Shown here piece after piece: positions 37,003 through 45,797 of a stretch of 64,000 bases of DNA; the stretch's first letter is position 1, and each line of letters starts with the position of its first letter. Source of the DNA: DATLED01 sp963750255 (lineage in GTDB: Bacteria; Actinomycetota; Acidimicrobiia; Acidimicrobiales; CADCTF01); the NCBI GenBank assembly GCA_963750255.1, contig CAVVPZ010000008.1, forward strand, positions 124,001-188,000. The letters run 5' to 3'. The position numbers and the translations under genes were made by a program. The notes below the pieces were generated by a model. The model did no database searches and was not told where the DNA came from. It saw only the letters and a list, made by a program, of their open reading frames with translations.

Positions 37003-38364
37003 CCGACGGCGCCGCTGCCGACGTCGATCTTCTGGAGTTGGCCCGGTCGGTGGCGGCGGCAGCGACCGGCGGCGAAGAAGCTCGAGGCCTACGTCACCAG
37101 GGGCGCCTCGACCTCGGTGCGGGTGCACGGTGGCGAGGTCGAGTCCTTCACGTCGGCGGCCTCGGCCGGAATCGGCGTGCGGGTCGTCCGTGAACATCGC
37201 CAGGGCTTCGCGTGGGCCGCCAGCCTCGACGACGACGTCGTGCGCGACGCGCTGGCCGAGGCCAGGGACAACGCCGCCTTCGGTGAGCCGTCGGAGTGGA
37301 ATGGCCTCGCTCGTCCCGACGGCGTCGAGGCTCCGGAGGTCGACCTCGACCGGCCCGGTCTGGGCGACTTCGCCGAGGCCGACAAGATCGAGATGGCCAT
37401 CGAACTCGAACGCCGTGTGCTGGCCGGCGACCCCCGCATCAAGGGGGTTCGAGCCTCCATGTGGAGTGACGGCCGCAGCGAACGAGCAATCGCGACGTCG
37501 ACGGGGCTCGAAGCGTGGGGTCGGTCGGGTTCGTGCTCCGTCAGCGTGGCGGCCATGGCCAGCGACGGCACCGAGACCCGCACCGCGGGCGGGTCGTCGG
37601 CCGAGCGGGAACCGGCCGATCTCGACCTCGACCGGGCGGCGACCGAGGCGGTCGAGAAGTCGACTCGATTGCTTGGCTCCACGCCGATCCCGTCCGGGCG
37701 GGTCACGGTCGTGTTCGAGCCCGACGTGACAGCGTCGTTCCTCGCGATCATCGGCTCGCTCATGTCGGGGATGGCCGTGCTCAAGGGGCGCTCGCTCTTC
37801 GCCGGCCGGCTGGGTGAACAGGTGGCGTCGTCGGCCGTCACCTTGGTCGACGATCCCAACGACCCCGACTCGCTCGGCGGTCTGGCTCATGACGGCGAAG
37901 GACTGGCCAGCCGGCGCAATGCGCTGATCGACGCCGGCACGCTGGCCACGTTCCTGTACGACGCAGCGACGGCCCGCCGGGCCGGCGGCGACGTGCGATC
38001 GACGGGATCGGCGGTGCGCGGCTACCGGTCGACGCCGTCGCCCTCGACCCGGGGTCTCAAGATCGTGCCCGGCACGGCGTCGCAGACCGAACTCCTCGCC
38101 CGTGTCGGCGACGGCGTGTTGGTGCAGTCCTTGAAGGGTCTGAACTCGGGCGTCAACCGTGTCAGCGGTGACTTCAGCGTGGGCATCGATGGCATGGTCA
38201 TCCGCGGCGGTGAGTTGGTGGCGCCGGTGTCGGGCGTGACGATGGCCTCGACGTTGCCGCGGATGCTCCTTGCCGTGCAGCACGTCGGCGGCGACGTGAT
38301 GCGCCGCGGCGGGTCGTTGGTGCCCAGCCTCGTCGTCAGCGACCTCGCCATCGGCGGCGCCTGA
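36999..38364 (+). CDS. TldE/PmbA-type partner 2 (tandem paralogue), one frameshift
   Basis: A second TldE-like protein, about 455 residues, clearly paralogous to its neighbour. It shares REHRQGFAWAASLDD, PSGRVTVVFEPDVTASFLAIIGSLMSG, GRSLFAGRLGEQV and GVNRVSGDFSVGIDG, and again has no zinc motif. The N-terminal 26 residues are in another frame; one extra base near 37072 separates them, and correction reads TGGKKLEAYVTRGAS. The GTG overlaps the TldE1 stop. One TldD with two TldE partners is unusual and could give alternative complexes or an asymmetric assembly. Confidence 0.85.
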
Positions 38365-38429
38365 ACCGTTCACCGTTCACTTCTTGTCACGCGGGTTCGA
38401 CGCCGAAGCGCCGGGGTAGGCGAGCGTCG

Positions 38430-40086
38430 ATGTCTACCCCGATGCTCGAGGTCGAGCGGTTGGCTCGCGACCTCTTCGGTTACGACGGCCTCCGTCCCGG
38501 CCAGCCCGAGGCCATTGCCGCCGTCCTCGACGGGCGCGACACCTTGGCCGTGCTGCCGACCGGGTCGGGCAAGTCAGCCATCTACCAGTTGCCCGCTCTG
38601 CTCCTCGATGGTCCGACCGTCGTCGTGTCGCCGCTCATCGCCCTCCAGCGTGACCAGGTCGCCAACCTCGTCGACGTGACCGGAGCCGGTTCGGCGGTGT
38701 CGGCCAACTCGGCGATCGGCGTCTCGGCGCGGAGGGCGGCGCTCGAACAGATCCGTGCCGGCGACGCCGAGTTCCTCTTCCTCGCGCCAGAGCAGTTGCA
38801 GAAGGACGACGTCATCGCCGCGCTGGCCGAAGCCCGGCCGTCGCTGTTCGTCGTCGACGAGGCTCATTGCATCAGCGGGTGGGGGCACGATTTCCGCCCC
38901 GACTATCTGTTGCTTTCCGCCGTGATCGAGTCGTTGGGTCACCCCACGGTTCTCGCGCTCACGGCTACTGCGGCGCCCCCGGTGCGGCGCGAGATCGTCG
39001 AGCGTCTGGGCATGCGGCAGCCGGAGGTCGTGGTGCGGGGTTTCGACCGCCCCAACATTCACCTCCACGTCCGCCCATTTCTCGAAGAAAAGGACAAACG
39101 AAGCGCGCCTGCTCGATGCCTGCGTCGCCGCTCCCGGTGCCGGCATCGTCTACGCCGCCACCCGGAAGTCAGCCGAGGAGCTGGCCGACGACCTCCGAGA
39201 GCGGGGCCTGCGGGCCGCCTGCTACCACGCCGGCCTGCCGGCTCGGGAGCGCAACGAAGTGCACGAGGCCTTCGTGACCGGGGACCTAGACGTCGTCGTG
39301 GCCACCACCGCCTTCGGGATGGGGATCGACAAGCCCGACGTGCGCTTCGTCTTCCACCACGCCATCAGTGAGTCCGTCGACGCCTACTACCAAGAGATCG
39401 GCCGGGCAGGTCGAGATGGGGAGGCGGCCGAGGCTTGCCTCTTCTTCCGTCCCGAAGACATCGGGCTGCGAAGGTTCTTCAGCGGCGGAGGAGAGATCGG
39501 GGGCGACCAGCTCCTCGGGGTGGCCGTGGCCGTGGCCCGCCACGAGGGTCCGGTCGATCCGGTGCACCTGGCGGAGAGCACAGGGCTCTCCCAGACCCGG
39601 CTCACCTCGGCGCTCTCCCGGCTGGAAGAGGCCGGAGCCCTCGAGATCCTGCCCGGCGGCGCGGTGGTCGCCGGCGGCGACGTCCACCCCGTCGACGCCG
39701 TCGAATCCGCCACCCGTACCGAAGAAGCGCGCACCCGGATTGAACAGTCGAGGGTCGAGATGGTGCGGTCGTACGCCGAGACCCGCTCGTGTCGCCGCGA
39801 GTTCCTCCTCAACTATTTCGGTGAACAGGTCGGTGGTGCGTGTGGCAATTGCGACAACTGCGACCGACGGGGCCGAGACGGCGAGCGCACCCCCGAGGAC
39901 GAATTGGCCGTGCCCTTTGCCGCCGACCAGCGGGTGGTCCATCGCGACTGGGGGCCGGGCCTTTTGGTGCGGGCTGACGGTGACACGATCACCGTGCTGT
40001 TCGACGAGGTGGGCTACCGCACCCTCTCGATGCGGCTCCTGCTCGAACACGACCTCCTGGCCGGGGCCGACGAAGCGCCTGCGTGA
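38430..40086 (+). CDS. recQ: ATP-dependent DNA helicase RecQ, one frameshift
   Basis: RecQ unwinds DNA 3'-5' in recombination and repair. The N-terminal domain has motif I LPTGSGKSA, motif II VVDEAHCISGWGHDFRPDY and motif III ALTATAA. The second domain has TTAFGMGIDKPDVRFVFHH and QEIGRAGRDG (motif VI). A four-Cys zinc module follows (SCRREFLLNYFGEQ, CGNCDNC). One extra base near 39099 breaks the frame; the join reads EEKDKEARLLDACVAAPG. At about 551 residues the protein ends after the RecQ-Ct region without an HRDC domain. A hairpin follows the stop. Confidence 0.92.
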
Positions 40087-40096
40087 CCCGATCCCA

Positions 40097-40115
40097 CGAC
40101 CCCCCGACGGGGTCG
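40097..40115 (+). terminator. Possible hairpin terminator after recQ
   Basis: CGACCCC (40097-40103) and GGGGTCG (40109-40115) form a seven-pair GC stem with a five-base loop, 11 bases after the recQ stop. There is no U-tract after it, so it could also be the leader of the next gene. Confidence 0.35.
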
Positions 40116-40129
40116 GTAAGTTCCTCCTC

Positions 40130-40849
40130 GTGCCAGATGCCGTTCCCGCCGCCGCCGCCCGGCATCCTCACCTCGCCGAACCCCGGACGCCGGGACATGT
40201 GCGGGTCGACATGCACTCCCACACGATGTGGTCCGGCGACGCGACGACGACGCCTGACGAGTTGCGCGAGGCCGTGGCCGAGTCCGGCATCGACGTGCTC
40301 TGCATCACCGACCACGGCACCGTCAACGGCGCCATCGAACTCGGCGAGTCGCTGGGCTGTCGCGTGATCGTGGGTCAAGAGGTCCGGACGTCGGCCGGCG
40401 AAGTGATCGGGCTCTTTCTTCGCGAACGCCTTCCCTATGGTCTGAAGCCGCCCGAGGCGGTCGCGGCCATCCGCGACCAGGGCGGCGTGGTCTACATCCC
40501 CCACCCTTTCGACCCGATGCGACATTGCCTGGCCGAGGATGCGCTCGTTGCGCTCGCCGTTTCGGGCTCGATCGACGCCGTCGAGGTGCTCAACGCGAAG
40601 GTGTCACTCGACCACCTCAACGGACGAGCGGCCTCGTTCGCCGCCGAGTACGAACTCGCGGCCGGGGCCGGCTCCGACGCACACGTCGCGTCGGCCGTGG
40701 GGGCGGCCTACGTGGAGATGCCCGACTTCGACGCCGACTCACCAGCCGCGTTTCTCGAGGCGCTGGCCATGGGTCGAGTCGTCGGTCACCACTACGACGT
40801 GCCACGGGCTTGGAGCCCGCGAGTCGTGCCGTCCACCAAGGCCCTCTGA
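40130..40849 (+). CDS. PHP domain metal-dependent phosphoesterase
   Basis: A 239-residue PHP-fold protein. The HxH start DMHSHTMWSGD, ITDHGTVNG, the middle PHPFDPMRH and the end GSDAHVASAVG supply the trinuclear metal ligands of PHP hydrolases. It probably hydrolyses a phosphoester, as in the histidinol-phosphatase-like and 3',5'-nucleotidase groups; the substrate is unknown. GTG 40130 is a plausible start. A later ATG directly before HSHTMWS would also keep the core, so the N-terminus is uncertain. Confidence 0.78.
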   Translation: MPDAVPAAAARHPHLAEPRTPGHVRVDMHSHTMWSGDATTTPDELREAVAESGIDVLCITDHGTVNGAIELGESLGCRVIVGQEVRTSAGEVIGLFLRERLPYGLKPPEAVAAIRDQGGVVYIPHPFDPMRHCLAEDALVALAVSGSIDAVEVLNAKVSLDHLNGRAASFAAEYELAAGAGSDAHVASAVGAAYVEMPDFDADSPAAFLEALAMGRVVGHHYDVPRAWSPRVVPSTKAL

Positions 40850-40873
40850 ACCGGCCCCGGTCGGCTCCCGCTC

Positions 40874-41707
40874 ATGCCTGTTCTCCACGCCATCATCCTC
40901 GGCATCGTCCAAGGACTCTCCGAGTTCCTCCCGATTTCGTCGAGCGGGCACCTGCTGGTCGTTCCCTGGCTGTTCGGGTGGCAGGAGTTCGCCCGCCGTC
41001 CCGAACTCAAAGAGACCTTCGACGTCGCCCTCCACATGGGCACCCTCGCCGCCGTCGTCGCCTACTTCCGCGTGGATCTGTGGCGGCTGGCCGAAGCCGG
41101 CATCACGTCGATCCGCCGGCGGTCGGTCGATACGCCCGATCAACGCCTCGCCTGGCTCTTGGTGGTGGCATCGCTGCCGGCCGCCACCGTCGGCTTTGCC
41201 CTCGACAGTCTGTTGGCCAATCGTGCGTCGAGTTTCGTCCTGCTCGGTGTCATGCTGATCGTGTTCGGCGCCGTCCTCTACGCGGCCGATCGTCTCGCCA
41301 GCCGCCGCGAGATCGACGAGTTCCGCCTCCGCGACGCGCTGTTGATGGGGTCGGCGCAGGCCATCGCCCTCCAGCCCGGCGTGTCGCGCTCGGGCGCCAC
41401 GATCTCGATGGGGCGCTTCCTCGGTTTCGAGCGAGATGCAGCGGCGAGAATCTCGTTCCTCATGGCCGTGCCCATCACCGCCGGCCTCGGGATCTACAAG
41501 GGCCTCAAGCTCTTCCTGCTCGACGGAGGACTTCCCCCCGGGTTCACGGCGCCGTTCGTCTGGGGAATCGTGACGTCGGCCATCACCGGGTTCTTCGCCG
41601 TCTCCGCCCTCCTTCGCATCATCCGCTCCCGCACATTCCTCCCATTTGTGGCGTACCGGGTCGCCGCCGGTCTTTTCGTCATCGCGTTCGCCGTCGTCGT
41701 CCGCTGA
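40874..41707 (+). CDS. uppP: Undecaprenyl-diphosphatase UppP (BacA)
   Basis: UppP removes a phosphate from undecaprenyl diphosphate for reuse in cell-wall synthesis and gives bacitracin resistance. The 277-residue polytopic protein has the two conserved blocks GLSEFLPISSSGHL and QPGVSRSGATISMGRFLGFERDAAARISFLMAVP, which include the catalytic Glu/Arg/Ser residues. Its length is normal. It lies 24 bases after the PHP gene stop and ends just before repeat copy C. Confidence 0.95.
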   Translation: MPVLHAIILGIVQGLSEFLPISSSGHLLVVPWLFGWQEFARRPELKETFDVALHMGTLAAVVAYFRVDLWRLAEAGITSIRRRSVDTPDQRLAWLLVVASLPAATVGFALDSLLANRASSFVLLGVMLIVFGAVLYAADRLASRREIDEFRLRDALLMGSAQAIALQPGVSRSGATISMGRFLGFERDAAARISFLMAVPITAGLGIYKGLKLFLLDGGLPPGFTAPFVWGIVTSAITGFFAVSALLRIIRSRTFLPFVAYRVAAGLFVIAFAVVVR

Positions 41708-41717
41708 CCCAAACTTC

Positions 41718-41791
41718 CGTTGGGGTGGCCGTTCCGGTCGCAGAATCGCGTTGTCCGTGTCGAAACGGCGGCCGAATCGGCCACCTCAACC
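41718..41791. repeat. Palindromic intergenic repeat, copy C
   Basis: Units at 41718-41740 and 41749-41771 are direct, separated by exactly 8 bp. An inverted unit follows at 41769-41791. It lies between uppP and the convergent SAF-domain gene. Its last six bases form the final codons and stop of that gene, so the repeat has entered a coding end. Confidence 0.75.
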
Positions 41792-42412
41792 GGGAGGGCT
41801 GAGGGCGAGGGTGATGGTCCCGGTGGCGATGACGGCGGCCACGGCAGTGGCATCGGAAGCGGGCACGGCGACGGTCACCACGTCGGACTCGTCGTCGACG
41901 TCGACCACCCGGGCGCCGGCGCTGACCACGAACGACGGGATCGCACCGGAGTCGTCGGTCACCGTGGCCAGGAGGTCGACCCGGTCGCCGACGCTCAGCG
42001 GCGGACGTCCGCCGGGCCCGGGAGGAAGGGCCATGGCCCGTTCGTCATCGCCGAGGAGCGCGGCGACCCCGGACAGTCCTTCTGGCGCGAGGCGGGAGCC
42101 GATCAGCACCTCTCCCGCCACCAGCGGGACGACAGCGGTCCGTCCCGCCCACGCTCCGGAGAGCGCAGCGCTGGGAACGCTCGAGGCGTCGCGCCATGCG
42201 AGTCGTACGTCGCCGTCGGCGACGATCTCACCGGCAGCCACATCGGCGGTCAGCACCGGCACCTGACGGCGAGGGGCAGGATCGCGGCCGGCGCGGGACC
42301 ACCACGGGGCGACCAAGAGCACGACAGCGGTGGCGGTCAGCGACCAGCGCAACACGGGCCACCGACGCCAGTGCGAGCGCAGGCGCCGGCGCCACCGGGG
42401 CGGGACAGGCAT
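41786..42412 (-). CDS. SAF-domain protein, CpaB-like
   Basis: A 208-residue protein with an N-terminal basic segment and one span (LRWSLTATAVVLLVAPWW), then an SAF/CpaB domain (VPVLTADVAAGEIVADGDVRLAWRD, LVAGEVLIGSRLAPEGLSGVAALL, VGDRVDLLATV). CpaB proteins stabilise the outer-membrane secretin of Flp/tad pili in proteobacteria; actinobacterial short homologues have a less clear role. No other tad gene is in the window. The stop codon lies inside a palindromic repeat. Confidence 0.75.
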   Translation of the reverse strand: MPVPPRWRRRLRSHWRRWPVLRWSLTATAVVLLVAPWWSRAGRDPAPRRQVPVLTADVAAGEIVADGDVRLAWRDASSVPSAALSGAWAGRTAVVPLVAGEVLIGSRLAPEGLSGVAALLGDDERAMALPPGPGGRPPLSVGDRVDLLATVTDDSGAIPSFVVSAGARVVDVDDESDVVTVAVPASDATAVAAVIATGTITLALSPPG

Positions 42413-42487
42413 CGGGAGTTCCTCCGGCGAGGACGAGGAGCGGGTGTCGGAGGAAGCGACCGGCGGCCGATGGCCGTCGGCGGGAGC

Positions 42488-43300
42488 CTACGGCCGGAGC
42501 GGGCCCTGGTCGAGAGCGGCTGCGCACTCGCACCCGGCTTCGGCCGGGACGGCCGGAATCGCGTGGTGGAGGAGCGACCGGGTGTTGGCCACGTTGGCTC
42601 GGAGCACGGCGAACACGTCGTCCATCGTGACGGCGCCGGAGTCGGCATCGCCCTCGACCCCGGTGTCGAAGTCGGTGACGAGGGCGATGCCGGCGTAACA
42701 GATGCCCAGCTCGCGAGCGAGATACGCCTCGGGGTACTGGGTCATGTTGATCGTGTGCCACCCCTCGCGGCGGAACGAGGCCGACTCGGCCCGGGTCGAG
42801 AACCGGGGACCGGGCACGACGACCACGGTGCCGCTGTCGTGCACCATCACGCCCGCCGCCCGACCGGCCGCCGCGGCCACGGCGCCGAGTTCGGGGCAGT
42901 ACGGGTCGGCGAAGCTCACGTGGCCGACGACCCCGCCGTCGAAATAGGTGTCGCGTGACCGTCCGAAGGTTCGGTCGACGAGTTGGTCGAGGATGACGAA
43001 CTCGCCCGGTCGGATGGCGGGATCGAGCGACCCGGCGGCGCAGGGCCCGAAGATCCGGGTGACGCCGAGGGAGCGGAGGGCCCAGACGTTGGCCCGGAAG
43101 TTGACCCGGTGCGGAGGGAGCTCGTGGTCGACGCCGTGGCGGGGGAGGAAGGCCACCTGTCGGCCCTCCAGCGTTCCGATGGTGACCGGCGCCGAAGGTG
43201 CCCCGTAAGGCGTGTGGACCGGCACCGACGTGGTGTCGTCGAGAAACTCGTAGAAGCCCGATCCCCCGAAGACGCCGATCTCGACCGGCTCGGGGGGCAT
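42488..43300 (-). CDS. mtnP: S-methyl-5'-thioadenosine phosphorylase
   Basis: A 270-residue phosphorylase of the MTAP/PNP family that splits methylthioadenosine to adenine and methylthioribose-1-phosphate for methionine and adenine salvage. Motifs: IGVFGGSGFYEFLDDT (phosphate site), RHGVDHELPPHRVNFRANVWALRSLGVTRI, SGTVVVVPGPRFSTRAES, and the base-site region INMTQYPEAYLARELGICYAGIALVTDFDTG. The DFDTG end is MTAP-like, though purine nucleoside specificity is an alternative. It is six bases downstream of fmdB-like and likely cotranscribed. Confidence 0.88.
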   Translation of the reverse strand: MPPEPVEIGVFGGSGFYEFLDDTTSVPVHTPYGAPSAPVTIGTLEGRQVAFLPRHGVDHELPPHRVNFRANVWALRSLGVTRIFGPCAAGSLDPAIRPGEFVILDQLVDRTFGRSRDTYFDGGVVGHVSFADPYCPELGAVAAAAGRAAGVMVHDSGTVVVVPGPRFSTRAESASFRREGWHTINMTQYPEAYLARELGICYAGIALVTDFDTGVEGDADSGAVTMDDVFAVLRANVANTRSLLHHAIPAVPAEAGCECAAALDQGPLRP

Positions 43301-43305
43301 GTCGC

Positions 43306-43656
43306 TCAGGACGCGGCGGCGCTCGACGACGACGATGAGCCGGTTGACGACTCGCTCTTGGCCGGGGCGGCCTTGGCCGTGTCACCGGACGTGCTCGACG
43401 AGGCGTCTCCCGAGCCGGTGGCGCTCGACGATCCCGAGCCCGACGAATCGGTCTTGGCCGAAGACGCCGATGACCCCGCCTTGCGGCTGTCGTTCTTGTA
43501 GAACCCGCTCCCCTTGAAGGCAATGCCGACCGAGGAGAACACCTTGCGCAGTTGCCCACCACACGACGGGCACTCGGTCAGCGGCTCGTCGCTGAAGGCC
43601 TGAACGACTTCGAGGCGCTCTTGGCACGCCTTGCATGCGTATTCGTAGGTGGGCAC
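43306..43656 (-). CDS. FmdB-family zinc-ribbon protein
   Basis: A 116-residue protein with an N-terminal zinc ribbon YEYACKACQERLEV...CPSCGGQLRKVFSSVGIAFKGSGFYKND, the FmdB/Cxxc_CxxC_SSSS family. The two CxxC pairs should bind one zinc. The rest is a Ser/Ala/Lys-rich tail of about 60 residues (STSGDTAKAAP and similar), probably disordered. It may act in formamide or amide metabolism or regulation (the family name comes from formamidase operons), but its real role is unknown. The GTG at 43656 begins VPTYEY. Confidence 0.82.
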   Translation of the reverse strand: MPTYEYACKACQERLEVVQAFSDEPLTECPSCGGQLRKVFSSVGIAFKGSGFYKNDSRKAGSSASSAKTDSSGSGSSSATGSGDASSSTSGDTAKAAPAKSESSTGSSSSSSAAAS

Positions 43657-43750
43657 GACGGGTCCTTTGCGGGTTTGGCACTCTCGGGTGTCGACTGCCA
43701 AGTCTACCCCCGGACTCCAGAATGGTCCCTTGCTGGGCGATACGTACAGT

Positions 43751-45733
43751 GTGGGCTTGACCCTGCGGCGACGCTTGACCCTGCTGGTGGCGCTGACCAT
43801 CGTCGTTCCGATCACGGCCGTCGGCGTGACGGTCGTCAACCTGATCGTCAACGAGGGCCGCCAGCGGACCAACGACCGCATGGTCAACGCGGCGGCGTTC
43901 GCGCAGGCCGAGCTGACGCGCGACCGAACAGATGTCGTGCGATTGGCTCGGGTCGCGGGTGAGGATCCGTCGTTGGCCGCCGCCGCCGTCGCTGGAGGAG
44001 CCTCGCTCGACGCAGCCCTCCGTCGCGCCGTCGTCGATCTCGATCTCGATGCGCTCATCGTGGCCGATCGTGGCGCAAGCGGAGCCGCAACGGTCCTTGC
44101 CGCCGCCCGCCGCGACCCGGTCTTCGCCGATGGGTTCGCGCCGCCGACCGATGCCGAACTGCTCGCCCGGGCTTCGGGATCGGATCCCCCGCCCGGCGCC
44201 GTCGTGGGCCAGGCGGTGCTGGCCGACGCCGTGACGGTGACGGCAGTCCGTTGGATCGACGGCGACCGCCTCTCGCGCCTCGCTCGCCCCGAGGGCGTGG
44301 GCTTGACCATCGTGGTCGACGGGGCCATCGCCGCCACTACCACCGACATCGTGGCCCTGCCGTCGGGCACCCCGCTCGACGGCGCCTTCGACGCCGACTT
44401 CGGCAAGGGCGGCCGGCCGGCATTGGCCATCGCCGACCCCGACCTCGGCGTGACCATCCTCGCCACGTCCCCGCCCTTCTCGGGCAACGGCCGCGTCCGC
44501 CTCTTCAGTCTGTTCGCCGCGCTTCTCGCCCTCCTGCTCGTCCTCATCGTGCTGGTCGGCAACGTGGTGAGCGGCTTGGTGACAGGCCCAGTCGAAGACC
44601 TCGCCGAGGCGGCTCGGGCCGTTTCGCGGGGCGACCTCACCCAGCGAGTCGATCCCGGCGGCGATGCTGAACTTGCCGCCCTCGGTCGGGCGTTCAACGA
44701 GATGACCGACAACCTCCGCGACCACGTCGAGGAACTCGAACGGAGTCGGCACGAGTTCCAGGCCGCCATGGCCCGCCTCGGCGATGTTCTCGTGTCGACC
44801 CACGACATCGGCGGGATCATCGACGTCGTCCTCGAGGCCTGCGTGCTCACGCTTCGAGTCCGGGAGGCGTTGTTCTTCGAGCGGGTGGCGATGCCGGCCC
44901 GGATCCGGGCCACGGCCGCCCACAGCTGGGCGGTTCCGAACCTCGAACTCAACGGAAACGGCGTGGCCGGTGCCGCCGCCCGCCGTCTCGCCTCGGTGAC
45001 CTACCCCGGGGATGTCGAACTGGCCGAGGGCGAGCCCGACGATGCTGCTGCGATGGCCGTCCCTGTCGTCTCCGACGGCCGGCTCTTCGGCGTCATCGCC
45101 GTCTACGGGCGCGAGCGGGGCAGCGCGTTCCGTCCCGAGGACGTCCACACACTCCAGACCCTCGCCCGCCAGACCGAGGTGGCCATCGGCAACGTGTTCC
45201 TCCACGACGAGACCCGCCGCCAAGCGCGCACCGACGGCACCACCGGCTTGTGGAACCGCCGCGAGTTCGAGCTGCGGTGCCATGAGTCGGTCAAGGAGGC
45301 AGTGCGCTTCAAGGAGCCGTTCGCCGTGGTGCTCGCCGACATCGACGACTTCAAGCAGGTCAACGATCGCTTCGACCACTCGACCGGCGACGCCGCGCTG
45401 ATCTGGCTGGCCAGCCGGCTGTCCGAGGCCACCCGCGAGATCGACGTCGTGGCTCGCTGGGGAGGCGAGGAGTTCATCATCCTCCTGCCCCGCGCCGGCC
45501 AGGACGAGGCGATGGCCGTCGCCGAGCGCATCCGGGCGACCGTGGCGGCGACGCCGATGACCGACGGCGGGCGCAGCATCCCGCTCACGGTGTCGATCGG
45601 GGTCGCCATCCACCCGGCCGACGGGTCGACGGCCAACGCGCTCTTCAAGTCGGCCGACGCTGCGCTCTTGCGGGCCAAGCGCCTCGGCAAGAATCGGGTC
45701 GAGGCCGCCGATCGAGCCGAGGGTGCGGCATGA
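43751..45733 (+). CDS. Membrane sensor diguanylate cyclase: extracellular region, HAMP, GAF, GGDEF
   Basis: A 660-residue signalling protein that probably makes cyclic di-GMP. An N-terminal span (LTLLVALTIVVPITAVGV), an extracellular sensor of about 220 residues, a second span (LFSLFAALLALLLVLIVLVGN), a HAMP domain, a GAF-like domain (VAMPARIRATAAHSW to VAIGNVF) and a GGDEF domain with intact GGEEF (VVARWGGEEFIILLP) follow in order. No I-site RxxD is obvious. The GTG at 43751 directly follows TACAGT; a TTG at 43757 would give better -10 spacing. The gene is divergent from fmdB-like. Confidence 0.85.
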   Translation: MGLTLRRRLTLLVALTIVVPITAVGVTVVNLIVNEGRQRTNDRMVNAAAFAQAELTRDRTDVVRLARVAGEDPSLAAAAVAGGASLDAALRRAVVDLDLDALIVADRGASGAATVLAAARRDPVFADGFAPPTDAELLARASGSDPPPGAVVGQAVLADAVTVTAVRWIDGDRLSRLARPEGVGLTIVVDGAIAATTTDIVALPSGTPLDGAFDADFGKGGRPALAIADPDLGVTILATSPPFSGNGRVRLFSLFAALLALLLVLIVLVGNVVSGLVTGPVEDLAEAARAVSRGDLTQRVDPGGDAELAALGRAFNEMTDNLRDHVEELERSRHEFQAAMARLGDVLVSTHDIGGIIDVVLEACVLTLRVREALFFERVAMPARIRATAAHSWAVPNLELNGNGVAGAAARRLASVTYPGDVELAEGEPDDAAAMAVPVVSDGRLFGVIAVYGRERGSAFRPEDVHTLQTLARQTEVAIGNVFLHDETRRQARTDGTTGLWNRREFELRCHESVKEAVRFKEPFAVVLADIDDFKQVNDRFDHSTGDAALIWLASRLSEATREIDVVARWGGEEFIILLPRAGQDEAMAVAERIRATVAATPMTDGGRSIPLTVSIGVAIHPADGSTANALFKSADAALLRAKRLGKNRVEAADRAEGAA

Positions 45734-45736
45734 CGG

Positions 45737-45782
45737 TGTGCCTGACTTCGTGACTATGTGCCTGACTACGTGAGATGCCTGA
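45737..45782. repeat. Tandem 20-bp repeats upstream of galU
   Basis: TGTGCCTGACTTCGTGACTA (45737-45756) is followed by a near-identical copy TGTGCCTGACTACGTGAGA (45757-45775) and a third partial TGCCTGA at 45776. The array fills the gap before galU. It could be an operator array or a recent duplication; no dyad is seen. Confidence 0.55.
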
Positions 45783-45797
45783 AGAAATGACGCAACG

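Noticed and set aside
34272..38364. RiPP biosynthesis locus because of tldD/tldE
   Set aside because: No precursor-sized ORF, cyclodehydratase or radical-SAM maturase is adjacent; the nearest genes are a thioesterase and recQ.
36382..38373. A 660-residue antisense open frame over the tldE genes
   Set aside because: It is a composition shadow of two real genes. It lacks any recognised motif and is one of many long opposite-strand frames expected at this GC content.
41786..42412. Flp/tad pilus locus because of the CpaB-like protein
   Set aside because: No CpaC, TadA, TadB or pilin gene is adjacent.
43657..44952. Long upstream extension of the FmdB-like frame, antisense to the GGDEF gene
   Set aside because: It is low-complexity Ser/Arg/Thr sequence without motifs; the zinc ribbon and a GTG define the real start at 43656.
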